Shown: one piece after another, positions 17,518-26,690 of the stretch
How the letters are laid out: the number at the start of each line of letters is the position of its first letter
Numbering within the stretch: the stretch's first letter is position 1
Assembly: GCA_949066965.1 (NCBI GenBank)
Contig: CARTDA010000004.1
Location: forward strand, 62,001-126,000
DNA from: COE1 sp949066965
GTDB lineage: Bacteria; Bacillota; Clostridia; Lachnospirales; Lachnospiraceae
Length of the DNA: 64,000 nucleotides
Direction of reading: 5' to 3'
The notes under the pieces: model-generated
What the model was told of the DNA's origin: nothing
Database searches by the model: none
What the model saw: the letters and a program-made list of their open reading frames with translations, nothing else
Position numbers and translations under genes: made by a program

Positions 17518-19808
17518 CCGCCAGCCAAGTCACCGGAAAACGGTGACTTGGTATCGCGCATGGCGCTCGGCGTCATGCCGTAAATTTTTTTGAACGCGCG
17601 CCGGAATGAGTTTGCATTGTTGTAACCGACAGAGAGATACAGCTCGTTCAGGCTGATATCGGTCTCGCGTATCAGCCGCGACGCTTCGTTCAGGCGGATG
17701 CTTTCCAGATAGGTAGAGAAATTGACACCCTTCTTTTCTTTGAAGAGATGGGAAAAATAGCTCTCGGATATCTGGAATTCGTCCGATATCTTGTTCAGAC
17801 CCATGGATGGGTCTGCATAGTTGTCAAGGATATATTTTTCAATCAGTGAAATCAAGTCTGCATCGTCTGATTTTTTCGTAAAAAGCGTGCAAAGCTTCAG
17901 CGCGATATCTTCACAAAGCTTAAAGGAAACATGCTCTGCAAAGCATTCATCCAGATTCTGAATGACCTCCTTCGGTGTGCCCTGCGGCAGTGCAAACCGC
18001 GCCTTCAACAGGGTATTTCGGATATCCGACAGCAAAAACTGTACCATATTAATAGGGAGGGAGCGCTCCTCAATGTTCTCCTGATGAATCAGGTTAAAGA
18101 GCTCCATTACCTGTGAGGTATTGCCGGTCGAGATAAAATGTATCAGCTTTGTCGAGAGCTCCGTCGGATAGTAAAATGCGCTGGAATCCTTCTGGATAAA
18201 CTCATATGGAAAGAAGAAATAATTTTTGCTGGTGTAATTGACGGCTTCCATTGCCTGCTGGTAGGATTCCCAAACATTTAAAATATCACCTGTTGTTTTT
18301 CCGATTCCGGCAAAGAGCCAGATGCCATAGGTATCCAGCAGATAATGATGCATTTTTACAACCATTTCATTTGTCTTGATGATGAGGTCTTTTTCATCAC
18401 CCGCTTTTCCCACGACAATGATGGCATAAACGCGGTCAGAAGGGCTGAAGTAGTAAAGCGTTTCGTCCGTAAACTGCCGGAGTGCGTCCAGTATAATGGT
18501 GTTGCACTCCTCCGGTGTGCGGGGTTCATTGGACGCGGCATGCTGGTCGGCGCTGTTGTATGCGACGACGTAGAGACCGTTGAACACAAGCGACTCGTCG
18601 GCAAGCCCGAGAAATTTTTTTGCATAGGATGCCTCCTCCTGTGATACAATCATGCCTTTGAGGAACTGCCGCACATAGGAGTTGAAGATAATGGGGCGCT
18701 GGCTGTCCATGACTTCCTGCAGGTGGCTCTTTTCAAGCTCGGTCACCTGCAACTGCTGGTCAAGTTCCAGAATCGGGCGGATGTTGCGCTTGGACAGCCA
18801 GAAAATAATGATCAGCCCTCCGATGAGCGTTGCCATAAATAATCCAGCGTACAATATTTGAGGGGGTGCATTATTTGCTGCGGATGCAAAGGAGGGATAT
18901 GTATACAGGTAAGCATAGCCTGTGTCAGTCGAGGTATATATATCCATGGACATTTCCACGGAGTTGAGGAAGTCGGCCATGCTGTCAAGGCTTCCTGCCG
19001 CAGTCAGGCTGTCGAAATTCGTACTCTCAGGGGTAGAAAGTGACAGAATGCTGTTGTGCTGGCTGGCGCTGATGGACAGGTACCGGTATGGTGTGTCTGC
19101 GTCCATGCATTCAAATAAGGAAGAAAGCTCGTCCTCCGCAAGAATGAAGCAGGCAACGGCATCAATGTCCAGATAGTAGAGGGCATTCATGTCGATAAGA
19201 TACATATAATAACGCTTTCCGCTTGTCGGCATCAACTCATCCATAGGAATGAACCGATTATAATAGGAAGGATTTGTCAGTATTTCAGAATACTGCTCAT
19301 ACATGTCGGCTGGATAGTCCTTAATCCAGTTATAATACCGAGTCTTATGGATAAAGCAATTGGGAGAAAGGATGTACTCCGAATGCGGAAGGTAACAGTA
19401 GACATCCGACATTGGCAGAAGCGCCTCGGGGTACACGTCGGTGGCCATCGTGGTAGCGACACTATTTCCCAAATCAAAAAACATGGGGTTATCCTCCGTG
19501 ATTTTTGCGAGCTTGCGGAATGCATTGTTCTGCAGGAGCTGGCGGCAGTATGCGTCCATGATGTCCAGGTCCTTCTCAAACAGCTTGGCATTGCTCATGA
19601 ACGTAGCCTTCACCTGCCACTGGTACTGGCTGCGTGCATTTTTTGCGTCCGAGAAATACAGGTAAGAAAACAAAACCAGTATAATGAAAAGGAAAATACT
19701 GTAAGAGGTTACCATTTTTAACATCATGGATTGTCGGTCATTGATAGATTTTGGCTGCTTTTCGGATAAATTTATGTCACTTTGTACATTTTGCTGTTTG
19801 ATAGTCAT
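17505..19808 (-). CDS. Membrane-anchored AraC-family transcriptional regulator (YesN-like)
   Basis: 767 aa. Membrane segments at about residues 30-52 and 315-338 enclose an extracellular sensing region, followed by a large cytoplasmic middle part and a C-terminal AraC double helix-turn-helix (about 660-750: ESYFSHLFKEKKGVNFSTYL, then SVGYNNANSFRRAFKKIYG). It is divergent from the sugar ABC transporter, the usual position of such regulators over the operon they control; regulation by an extracellular pectin-derived sugar is inferred. The ATG has GGAG upstream (minus strand). The 3' end overlaps pyrC by 13 bp. Confidence 0.88.
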   Translation of the reverse strand: MTIKQQNVQSDINLSEKQPKSINDRQSMMLKMVTSYSIFLFIILVLFSYLYFSDAKNARSQYQWQVKATFMSNAKLFEKDLDIMDAYCRQLLQNNAFRKLAKITEDNPMFFDLGNSVATTMATDVYPEALLPMSDVYCYLPHSEYILSPNCFIHKTRYYNWIKDYPADMYEQYSEILTNPSYYNRFIPMDELMPTSGKRYYMYLIDMNALYYLDIDAVACFILAEDELSSLFECMDADTPYRYLSISASQHNSILSLSTPESTNFDSLTAAGSLDSMADFLNSVEMSMDIYTSTDTGYAYLYTYPSFASAANNAPPQILYAGLFMATLIGGLIIIFWLSKRNIRPILELDQQLQVTELEKSHLQEVMDSQRPIIFNSYVRQFLKGMIVSQEEASYAKKFLGLADESLVFNGLYVVAYNSADQHAASNEPRTPEECNTIILDALRQFTDETLYYFSPSDRVYAIIVVGKAGDEKDLIIKTNEMVVKMHHYLLDTYGIWLFAGIGKTTGDILNVWESYQQAMEAVNYTSKNYFFFPYEFIQKDSSAFYYPTELSTKLIHFISTGNTSQVMELFNLIHQENIEERSLPINMVQFLLSDIRNTLLKARFALPQGTPKEVIQNLDECFAEHVSFKLCEDIALKLCTLFTKKSDDADLISLIEKYILDNYADPSMGLNKISDEFQISESYFSHLFKEKKGVNFSTYLESIRLNEASRLIRETDISLNELYLSVGYNNANSFRRAFKKIYGMTPSAMRDTKSPFSGDLAGGQKD

Positions 19809-19982
19809 GGTTTTTACTCCGGATAATTCTTTTTTAAATATGAATTAAAAGAATATTTAATGTTATTTTAGTATTATTTTATCAGCTTTATAAAAAAAAT
19901 ACAATATGTAACTGCTTTCATAATGCCTGTTTTTCGCGCTTTTTAGATTTCAGCACGCAAAATATGTACGCTGTCTCAAAAA

Positions 19983-20010
19983 TTGTCACTTGAATGTAAA
20001 GGCTTACAAT
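19983..20010 (+). promoter_or_regulatory. Promoter of the sugar transporter operon
   Basis: TTGTCA (19983-19988), a 16-nt spacer, and TACAAT (20005-20010), 109 nt before the solute-binding protein start. The rest of the 310-bp divergent gap is AT-rich without other clear elements. Confidence 0.5.
19995..20008 (+). promoter_or_regulatory. cre-like operator over the transporter promoter
   Basis: TGTAAAGGCTTACA is a dyad that matches the cre consensus TGWAARCGNTWNCA at all but one position (C7 to G). It overlaps the -10 box, the typical place for CcpA-mediated repression when a preferred sugar is available. Confidence 0.6.
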
Positions 20011-20118
20011 GTTAGAGTTAAGGTCAGACGGGGGAAAGCCACTGGCACAGACAAGGCAGGGGCGGCTCCGGAAGAAACTTTTGTTTTAAAAATGAATAAT
20101 AAGGGAGGAAAGTAAGAA

Positions 20119-21798
20119 ATGAAAAAGAAAGCATTATCGTTACTTTTGGCATCAACTATGGTAGTGTCCTTAGCTGCATGCGGTGGCGGTGGCGATTCGG
20201 CAAGTTCGTCATCAAACAACAATAATAGTAACACGACAGACACACCGTCGAATACGACAGACACATCAGCGGCGAACGCGGATACATCGGCGCCGGCTGA
20301 CGATACCGCAGCTTCTGGTGAGAAGCCGGATTACCATGAGGTACTCAAGGATGGGCTGACGGTTGTTGTAAATGGTACACTGACCGCTTCTGTAGATAAT
20401 GGGCAGGCAGACTTCGAGAAACAGTGGGAGGAGGCAGTCGGGATCGACCTGACAATCCAGCAGCTTGACCACTCAGGCTATACGGATGCCGTTGGACGTC
20501 TTTTTGCAAGCCAGGATTATCCTGATGCGATGATTATGAGCGCCGAGATGTTTAAGCAGTATGCGCCGACAGGGCTTCTGTGGGATATGGCCGATGCATA
20601 TGCAAACGCGGAATTCCAGAACAGAATCACGATTCCGGCTATTAATGAGAATATGAAGGATTCGGAAGGGCATTTGTATGCTTTCGCACCTGCATATGGC
20701 AATGGCTGCGTTACCTATGTAAAGAAAGCATGGCTTGACGCGGTAGGCATCAATATTGATGATGTTAAGACTTATGACGACTATTATAATATGTTGAAGG
20801 CATTCCATGACGGCGACCCGGACGGAAACGGTGTGGATGGTGATACATATGGTGTTGTAGCGGCTGGCTTCATCGGAACTGAAGCGCCATGGATTAACTA
20901 TCTGCCTGAATTCTGGCAGGGTGCATTCCCGGCAATTTATCAGAAAGAGGACGGATCATGGGTGGATGGATTCCAGGAGGATGCTACTAAGGAAGCGCTT
21001 CTGAGAATGCAGCAGGCTTACAAGGACGGTGCGATTGACCCGGAGACACTGACAGCATCGACAAAGATTGCACGTGAGAAATGGTTTTCAAATGACCAGA
21101 AAGGTTCTTCTGGCGTGTTTACATACTGGGCAGGTACATGGTACAGGACATTGACAGATAACCTGATTAAGAATGAAGTAGATGAGGAGCTTGTACAGCT
21201 TCCGCCAATCAAGGAGATCACAGATACAGTCGGCGGCTATCTTAACAGAGAGGCTCCGGTATGGGTTATCATCGACCAGGGTGACCCTGTGCACAACCAG
21301 GCAGTGTTTGATGCTTTGCTTGATACAATGCTGGATGGTGATGTTGTACAGACATTGTGGGTATATGGTGCAGAGGATGTTCACTGGTCTACAAAGGCAG
21401 AGGAGTTTACGACCAATCCTGGAACAGACAAGGCACAGGATTATTCCTATGAAGAAGGCGTATTCCATCTGAAACCGTCACCAAATGACCCGAACACTGT
21501 ATGGAAGAAGAATTACATTGATCCGGCGCTTGCAATTTCACCATTGACAAATGGTTTCAATGACCAGGATGAGCTTGCAGCAGCTGGTAACAAGTTCTTT
21601 ACAGAGAACTGTGTAGATGCACCGGCAACACCGGTTTCTGAAACATTTACAAACGAGTCCGGTACAATCCATGATGCTAAGATGGCTGTAATTACGGCAG
21701 TAGTTGTAGACGGTGGAGACGTTGAGTCAGCAATGCAGACATACGTTGAAACGGTTGGTCCGATCATTGACCAGTGTCTGGCAGAACTGAATGGCTAA
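20119..21798 (+). CDS. Extracellular solute-binding lipoprotein of a sugar ABC transporter (LplA-like)
   Basis: 559 aa. The signal peptide ends in the lipobox LAAC with Cys21, followed by a Ser/Asn/Thr-rich linker to about residue 65. The body has family-1 solute-binding features and a calcium-loop-like DPDGNGVDGDTYG common in LplA/aldouronate-type binding proteins. It would capture oligosaccharides outside the cell for the two permeases downstream. GGGAGG lies 12 nt before the ATG. A hairpin separates it from the permease genes. Confidence 0.92.
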   Translation: MKKKALSLLLASTMVVSLAACGGGGDSASSSSNNNNSNTTDTPSNTTDTSAANADTSAPADDTAASGEKPDYHEVLKDGLTVVVNGTLTASVDNGQADFEKQWEEAVGIDLTIQQLDHSGYTDAVGRLFASQDYPDAMIMSAEMFKQYAPTGLLWDMADAYANAEFQNRITIPAINENMKDSEGHLYAFAPAYGNGCVTYVKKAWLDAVGINIDDVKTYDDYYNMLKAFHDGDPDGNGVDGDTYGVVAAGFIGTEAPWINYLPEFWQGAFPAIYQKEDGSWVDGFQEDATKEALLRMQQAYKDGAIDPETLTASTKIAREKWFSNDQKGSSGVFTYWAGTWYRTLTDNLIKNEVDEELVQLPPIKEITDTVGGYLNREAPVWVIIDQGDPVHNQAVFDALLDTMLDGDVVQTLWVYGAEDVHWSTKAEEFTTNPGTDKAQDYSYEEGVFHLKPSPNDPNTVWKKNYIDPALAISPLTNGFNDQDELAAAGNKFFTENCVDAPATPVSETFTNESGTIHDAKMAVITAVVVDGGDVESAMQTYVETVGPIIDQCLAELNG

Positions 21799-21850
21799 AT
21801 AATGCAATAGTATGGTATAAAATATAGCAAATAGTTTGCGCTTCCGTCAG

Positions 21851-21904
21851 TAAAGAACCGTAAACAAATCGACAGGCAGTGAAGGTTATTTGTTTACAGT
21901 ACCA
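21851..21904 (+). repeat. Hairpin between the binding protein and permease genes (family B-like)
   Basis: GTAAACAAAT (21860-21869) pairs with ATTTGTTTAC (21888-21897). The outer bases, TAAAGAACCGT at left and ACAGTACCAGG at right, resemble the ends of the elements at 10151 and 56103. No T-run follows. It may trim or stabilise the transcript so that binding protein is made in excess. Confidence 0.55.
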
Positions 21905-22005
21905 GGATGGGAGCGCAAATATTATCAGTGTATGCGCTGGGCAGTAGTGACCGTTTGATCCGATCCGGTCGCATAAAAAATATATAGAGAAAGGAAGAGA
22001 ACGGT

Positions 22006-22968
22006 ATGAGTAAGAAAAAAGTCGTAACCTCTGGTGGCATTGAGGTTCGGGAGAAACCGCTTGGACTCCGTATATGGAATAACAGGGGATACTACATCAT
22101 GTTTCTGCCGGTTTTGATATTTTTGCTTATTATGCACTACTGGCCGATGCTCGGTGTGCGCTATGCATTTTATGATTATAAGCCGGTAGGACCAAAGACG
22201 TTCGTCGGATTCGCTCATTTTACAAAGATGTTTTCGACCCCGGCATTCTGGACCGCATTCTGGAATACGCTTGAGCTGAGTATTGCCAACCTGATTCTGA
22301 CCAATGTCTCAGCGGTAGTGGTATCCATTTTCTTAAATGAGATGAAGAATCTGTTTGCGAAGAAGACATTACAGACAATCATTTATCTGCCGCATTTCAT
22401 GTCATGGGCGGTGGTGGCATCAATCTTCAGTTTGTTCCTGTCACCGTCAAGTACTGGTATGGTAAACGGTCTTTTGAGGGACTGGGGCATTTTGTCGGAT
22501 GCTGACAAGAACATTTATTTCCTGGCAAGTACGGTATGGTGGCGTCCCATTTACTGGTTTATCCAGGTATGGAAGGAAACAGGATGGGGAACCATCATCT
22601 ATCTGGCAACATTGTCCGGTATCAATCCTGAGCTGTATGAGGCGGCAGACATTGACGGTGCGACCCGTATGCAGAAGATTCGTTTCGTTACATTGCCTGC
22701 ATTGTCCAACACGATTATCACTGTATTGATTCTGAACCTTGCGAAGGTTATGAACCTGTTTGAGTCCGTATTCGTACTTTATAACAATGCAGTGTTTGAT
22801 GTTTCTGACGTTATCGCCACATATATTTACCGTCAGACTTTTGCGATTGCGCTGCCAAACTATGGTTACTCGACGGCTGTGGGTCTGTTCCGCTCCCTTG
22901 TGGGTTGTGTTCTTGTGCTGGTATGTAACCATGTGAGCAAGAAAGTCCGCGGTCGCGGTATTGTCTAG
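22006..22968 (+). CDS. Sugar ABC transporter permease (LplB-like)
   Basis: 320 aa with about six membrane segments. The EAA loop reads YEAADIDGATRMQKIRFVTLP (first 20 residues shown by its key EAA---G pattern at about 205-225), the site that docks the ATPase. GAAAGGAAGAG precedes the ATG. It forms the channel with the next gene. No ATPase gene is present in the operon; a shared MsmX-type ATPase elsewhere is the usual solution. Confidence 0.93.
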   Translation: MSKKKVVTSGGIEVREKPLGLRIWNNRGYYIMFLPVLIFLLIMHYWPMLGVRYAFYDYKPVGPKTFVGFAHFTKMFSTPAFWTAFWNTLELSIANLILTNVSAVVVSIFLNEMKNLFAKKTLQTIIYLPHFMSWAVVASIFSLFLSPSSTGMVNGLLRDWGILSDADKNIYFLASTVWWRPIYWFIQVWKETGWGTIIYLATLSGINPELYEAADIDGATRMQKIRFVTLPALSNTIITVLILNLAKVMNLFESVFVLYNNAVFDVSDVIATYIYRQTFAIALPNYGYSTAVGLFRSLVGCVLVLVCNHVSKKVRGRGIV

Positions 22969-22979
22969 GAGGTGTGGAT

Positions 22980-23843
22980 ATGGCAAAAGAAATGGTTAGC
23001 AAAAAGCCCAGCGATAAGCTGCATGTATTTGACGTTGTGAACTATATCGTGTTCATTTTGATCGGACTGGTCATCATTGTTCCGATCTGGAAGGTTGTTG
23101 TGGATTCCTTCAACAAGGTTGGCGTGTATCAGTTTATGCTGTGGCCCAATTCGTTTACGCTGGATGGCTATAAGACAATTATTGGAACGCAGCAGTTGTA
23201 TATGCCGTTCATTATCTCTGTGGTTACGACGCTGTTAGGAACTTTGTTAGGTCTTGTGTTGTCAACACTTGGCGGTTATGTTCTCGTTCAGTTTGAGATG
23301 CCTGGACGTAACATTTTCGCATACATCCTGCTTTTCACCATGATTTTCTCTGGTGGTATGATTCCGGAGTATTTGGTAATGAGAAGACTGGGACTGGTAA
23401 ACAACTGGTGGATTCTCGTTGTGAAGCATGGTATGAACGTGTACAACTTGGTTCTGATGCGAAACTTCTTCGAGGGCATCCCGGGTTCGCTGTACGAGGC
23501 GGCAAAGATTGACGGATGTTCGCCGATGGGTATTTTCTTCAAGATTGTGCTTCCGCTTTCCAAGGCGGCGCTCGCTTCCATCGGATTGATGTTTGCAGTG
23601 GCAGTATGGAACGACTACTCAACTGTTAAGATTTACATTACCGATCCACTTCAGGTAAACTTCCAGTATAAGCTGAGAAACATGATTATGGACGGTGACA
23701 CCCCGATTACGGGATATAAGGTATCGCAGAGTACGCTGTACAACGCCGGCATTATTTCCGCGGTTCTTCCTTTCATGATACTGTATCCGTTCCTGCAGAA
23801 GTATTTCGTAAAAGGTGTGAATATCGGAGCGGTAAAAGAATAA
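22980..23843 (+). CDS. Sugar ABC transporter permease (LplC-like)
   Basis: 287 aa with six predicted membrane segments and an EAA loop (YEAAKIDGCSPMGIFFKIVLP, about residues 185-205). I prefer the ATG at 22980 because AGGAGGT (22967-22973) sits 6 nt upstream and overlaps the stop of the previous gene; a GTG two codons earlier is in frame. The partner of the preceding permease in a carbohydrate importer of the CUT1 class. Confidence 0.93.
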   Translation: MAKEMVSKKPSDKLHVFDVVNYIVFILIGLVIIVPIWKVVVDSFNKVGVYQFMLWPNSFTLDGYKTIIGTQQLYMPFIISVVTTLLGTLLGLVLSTLGGYVLVQFEMPGRNIFAYILLFTMIFSGGMIPEYLVMRRLGLVNNWWILVVKHGMNVYNLVLMRNFFEGIPGSLYEAAKIDGCSPMGIFFKIVLPLSKAALASIGLMFAVAVWNDYSTVKIYITDPLQVNFQYKLRNMIMDGDTPITGYKVSQSTLYNAGIISAVLPFMILYPFLQKYFVKGVNIGAVKE

Positions 23844-23849
23844 AAAAGC

Positions 23850-23879
23850 GAAAAAGAGAAACGAAAGTTTCTCTTTTTT
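23850..23879 (+). terminator. Hairpin after the permeases
   Basis: AAAAAGAGAAAC-GAAA-GTTTCTCTTTTTT is a tetraloop hairpin with a terminal T-run. It sits 23 nt before the acetylesterase gene, so that gene is probably expressed by partial read-through. Confidence 0.75.
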
Positions 23880-23901
23880 CAAAAGAAGGGGGAAAATTAT
23901 C

Positions 23902-24606
23902 ATGGAAAAGAATGCAGTTCGGATTTTTTGGGCAGCCGACTCGACGGTGCAGACAAACGACATCACAACATATCCTCAGACTGGTATCGGTCAGGTATTT
24001 CCCCTGTACGTAAGGGAGGGCGTGGTAGTCTGTAACCACGCCAAAAACGGCAGGAGTACCAAAAGCTTTATGGATGAAGGCAGGCTTGCCGTGATAGACA
24101 GTCAGATTGGTGAGGGAGATTTTTTGTTTATCCAGTTTGGGCACAATGATGAGAAAAGCGAAGACCCCGCACGCTATACGGAACCGTTTTCGACATATAT
24201 GGAAAACCTTGAAACATATGTCAATGTGGCGCGGAGGCACAATGCCTGTCCGGTTCTGATTACACCGCTGGAACGCAGGTGCTTTGTGGATGAGAAGCAT
24301 CTTGGGATGGGGGCGCATTCCGACTATGTGGCGGCAATGAAGCAGACGGCGGAGAAGAATCATGTGGCGCTGGTGGACCTGTACAGTATGAGCCGCTGCG
24401 AGCTGAAAAAGGCAGGCGAGACAGGCAGCAGAAGGTGGTATATGTATTTTGAAAAGAACCTGTACAAAAATTATCCTGAGGGCAAGCTGGATAATACGCA
24501 TCTGCGCTATGAGGGCGCCGTGATGTATGCCGGGCTCATTGCGCGGGGACTGCGTGAGCTGGGCGGGATTTACAGGGATTTATTGCTGGAACAGGCTTCC
24601 GTATAA
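23902..24606 (+). CDS. SGNH/GDSL hydrolase, rhamnogalacturonan acetylesterase (CE12-like)
   Basis: 234 aa. Block I is AADSTVQ with nucleophile Ser14, block II contains Gly50, block III is FGHND with Asn82, and block V is LDNTHL with Asp197 and His200, the three-residue spacing of rhamnogalacturonan acetylesterase. There is no signal peptide, so it would remove acetyl groups from imported oligosaccharides inside the cell. Its place behind the transporter supports a pectin (RG-I) or similarly acetylated substrate. Other acetylated glycans remain possible. Confidence 0.82.
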   Translation: MEKNAVRIFWAADSTVQTNDITTYPQTGIGQVFPLYVREGVVVCNHAKNGRSTKSFMDEGRLAVIDSQIGEGDFLFIQFGHNDEKSEDPARYTEPFSTYMENLETYVNVARRHNACPVLITPLERRCFVDEKHLGMGAHSDYVAAMKQTAEKNHVALVDLYSMSRCELKKAGETGSRRWYMYFEKNLYKNYPEGKLDNTHLRYEGAVMYAGLIARGLRELGGIYRDLLLEQASV

Positions 24607-24618
24607 AAGAGGAAAATA

Positions 24619-24646
24619 AAAAACCGATGGCTTACATCGGTTTTTT
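24619..24646 (+). terminator. Terminator of the transporter operon
   Basis: AAACCGATG and CATCGGTTTTTT pair around a short loop with a T-run. Confidence 0.85.
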
Positions 24647-24659
24647 GTACTGTATACAA

Positions 24660-24687
24660 GAGCAGGGGAAAGACTTTTCCCCTGCTC
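24660..24687 (-). terminator. Strong hairpin at the 3' end of the chemoreceptor gene
   Basis: GAGCAGGGGAAA and TTTCCCCTGCTC pair perfectly (12 bp) around GACT. It lies 13 nt beyond the end of the convergent receptor gene. It lacks a clean T-run on either strand, so terminator function is likely but not certain. Confidence 0.5.
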
Positions 24688-24700
24688 GGTTATATAACTA

Positions 24701-26410
24701 TTATGCAGTTGGCAGCTGGAACCTGCTAATCAGGGAATCGAGCGTTGTTGCCTGCGCTGACAGTTCTTCGCTTGTAGCGGAGGCTTCCTGTGCGGTAGCG
24801 GAATTGGACTGTACAACCTCGGAAATCTGGTTCACACCGATTTCGGTCTGTTTCATCGCCTCTGCCTGTTCGTTTGCCATCTCACTGATGGACTTGGAAG
24901 ATTTTGCAATAATCTCGATACCTTCCACAACGCGGTCGATGGATGCATTGACAATATCCACTGTCTTGCTTCCGTCAGCAATCGCATTTAAGGAAGTCTC
25001 AATTAATGTCCTGGTTTCTGCCGCGGAGTTTGCACTCTGTTCCGCAAGCTGGCGAATCTGGTCTGCAACGACTGCAAATCCCCTTCCGGCTTCACCGGCT
25101 CTTGCCGCTTCGATGGAAGCATTCAGGGAGAGGAGGTTTGTCTGTGACGCAATGTCCTCGATCTCGGAAATGATGTTACCCACCTGCTGGGAGGCATCGT
25201 TGATGCGGGACATTGCCTCCATCATCGCCTTCATTTCCCTATGGCTGCGCTCAGCCTCGTCGGCGTAGGTACGTGCCTGATTGTAAGAATCGCCTGCCTG
25301 GTTTGCAGTAGCCATGATGTCGTCGGAGATTGTTGTGATGGTTGCCTGCATTTCCTCGACGGCGCCTGCCTGGTCGGTTGCGCCCTCTGCAAGGTTCTGT
25401 GCCGCGTCAGCCAGATTGCTTGCACCTGCGTTTACCTGTGCGGATGCCTCACTGACAGACTGCAGGGTTTCAACCATCTGCCGTTTCAGCTGTTCCATGG
25501 AAGTCAGCATCATCTCGAAGTCACCCATATATTTGGACTTGTCATGGCTTCTGACGGTGAAGTTGGCAGATGCCATGGCATTCAGGATATTTCCTACGTC
25601 CTGAATAATAAACTGGAGCGTGGAAGCCATGTTGGTAGTGACAGAAACCATCTCAGCAAGCTCATCCTTTGTGTCGACCACCGGGAATGGTGAAGCGAGG
25701 TCACCCTTTGCAAAAGTATCCAGACGGTCACGGAGATTATCCAGAGGTTCTGCAATACTGTTCGCTATACCCTTTCCAAGTGAAAGCGCAAAGATAATGG
25801 AGATTGTGATGATAACGATAATAATTACGGTAAGTCCGATAACAATCATTGTAAGGAGACTGGACACCTGCTGTCCCTTCTCTACCTTGATATCCATAAT
25901 CTGTGTCAGCTCATCATAGATTTCGTTGTACATGGGAGCAAGGTCGCCCAATGCCTTGTCCTGTGCAAGCTTACATTGTTCACGGTCGGTCGTGGCGCCC
26001 TGGTTGATGATTTCCTCCTCAAGCACCCAGTAATCTGCCAGCTTAGACTTCAGGTCATTGTATAACTTCTTGTTTTCTGCTGTAACCATCGCCGATTCAA
26101 GGCTGTTAAACTCCTTTGTAAAGCTTTCTTTGTATGTATTGCGGTTAATAAGCAGGGTATCAATTGCGTCCTGGTCATCATAGCCGATAATACCGCGCAT
26201 TGCAGAGCGGGTGTCGGCAAACTGCGCCATCGCCCTTCCGATATCACCCTGCGCAAACCCATAGTCAACGACCGTTGCGGCGTAAACACGCGATATAATA
26301 ATCATTGTGATTAGTATAACGGCTGAGACAAGCGTCAGGATGCAGGCAACGGTGATAAAGGCCCTTGTGAGCCGGTCTCTGATTTGTAGGTTGTTTAGTT
26401 TTTTTAACAT
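24701..26410 (-). CDS. Methyl-accepting chemotaxis protein (4HB-type sensor)
   Basis: 569 aa from the ATG at 26410, chosen because AAGGAG lies 10 nt upstream on the minus strand; an ATG at 26419 is too close to it. Membrane segments (about 15-40 and 185-210) bracket a helical sensor with four-helix-bundle character, then a HAMP domain and a signalling domain whose tip reads IASQTNLLSLNASIEAARAG. It would signal through CheW/CheA to the flagella. No pentapeptide methylation tether is visible. Confidence 0.93.
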   Translation of the reverse strand: MLKKLNNLQIRDRLTRAFITVACILTLVSAVILITMIIISRVYAATVVDYGFAQGDIGRAMAQFADTRSAMRGIIGYDDQDAIDTLLINRNTYKESFTKEFNSLESAMVTAENKKLYNDLKSKLADYWVLEEEIINQGATTDREQCKLAQDKALGDLAPMYNEIYDELTQIMDIKVEKGQQVSSLLTMIVIGLTVIIIVIITISIIFALSLGKGIANSIAEPLDNLRDRLDTFAKGDLASPFPVVDTKDELAEMVSVTTNMASTLQFIIQDVGNILNAMASANFTVRSHDKSKYMGDFEMMLTSMEQLKRQMVETLQSVSEASAQVNAGASNLADAAQNLAEGATDQAGAVEEMQATITTISDDIMATANQAGDSYNQARTYADEAERSHREMKAMMEAMSRINDASQQVGNIISEIEDIASQTNLLSLNASIEAARAGEAGRGFAVVADQIRQLAEQSANSAAETRTLIETSLNAIADGSKTVDIVNASIDRVVEGIEIIAKSSKSISEMANEQAEAMKQTEIGVNQISEVVQSNSATAQEASATSEELSAQATTLDSLISRFQLPTA

Positions 26411-26690
26411 AGTACTCATTCTCCTTGTTCTGGTATTTGTTGCATATATTTGCTTATTTCTTCTGCGCATAAAACTACATGAAACTGTTCAGTACACGGG
26501 CGTGTTTCATTTATGCCTTTACGGATACCAAAAATCAAGGTATGGTACTAAATAGTTAGAACTGCTGGATAACTTTCGTGCTTAGGGCAGATAAACAAAT
26601 AAAATAACTATTAAAATTATACCTCTATTTATTTATTTTGTCCAATGTTTTCCCGCTTAAGTTTGATTTTTTGTTAAATTTTCTATGATT

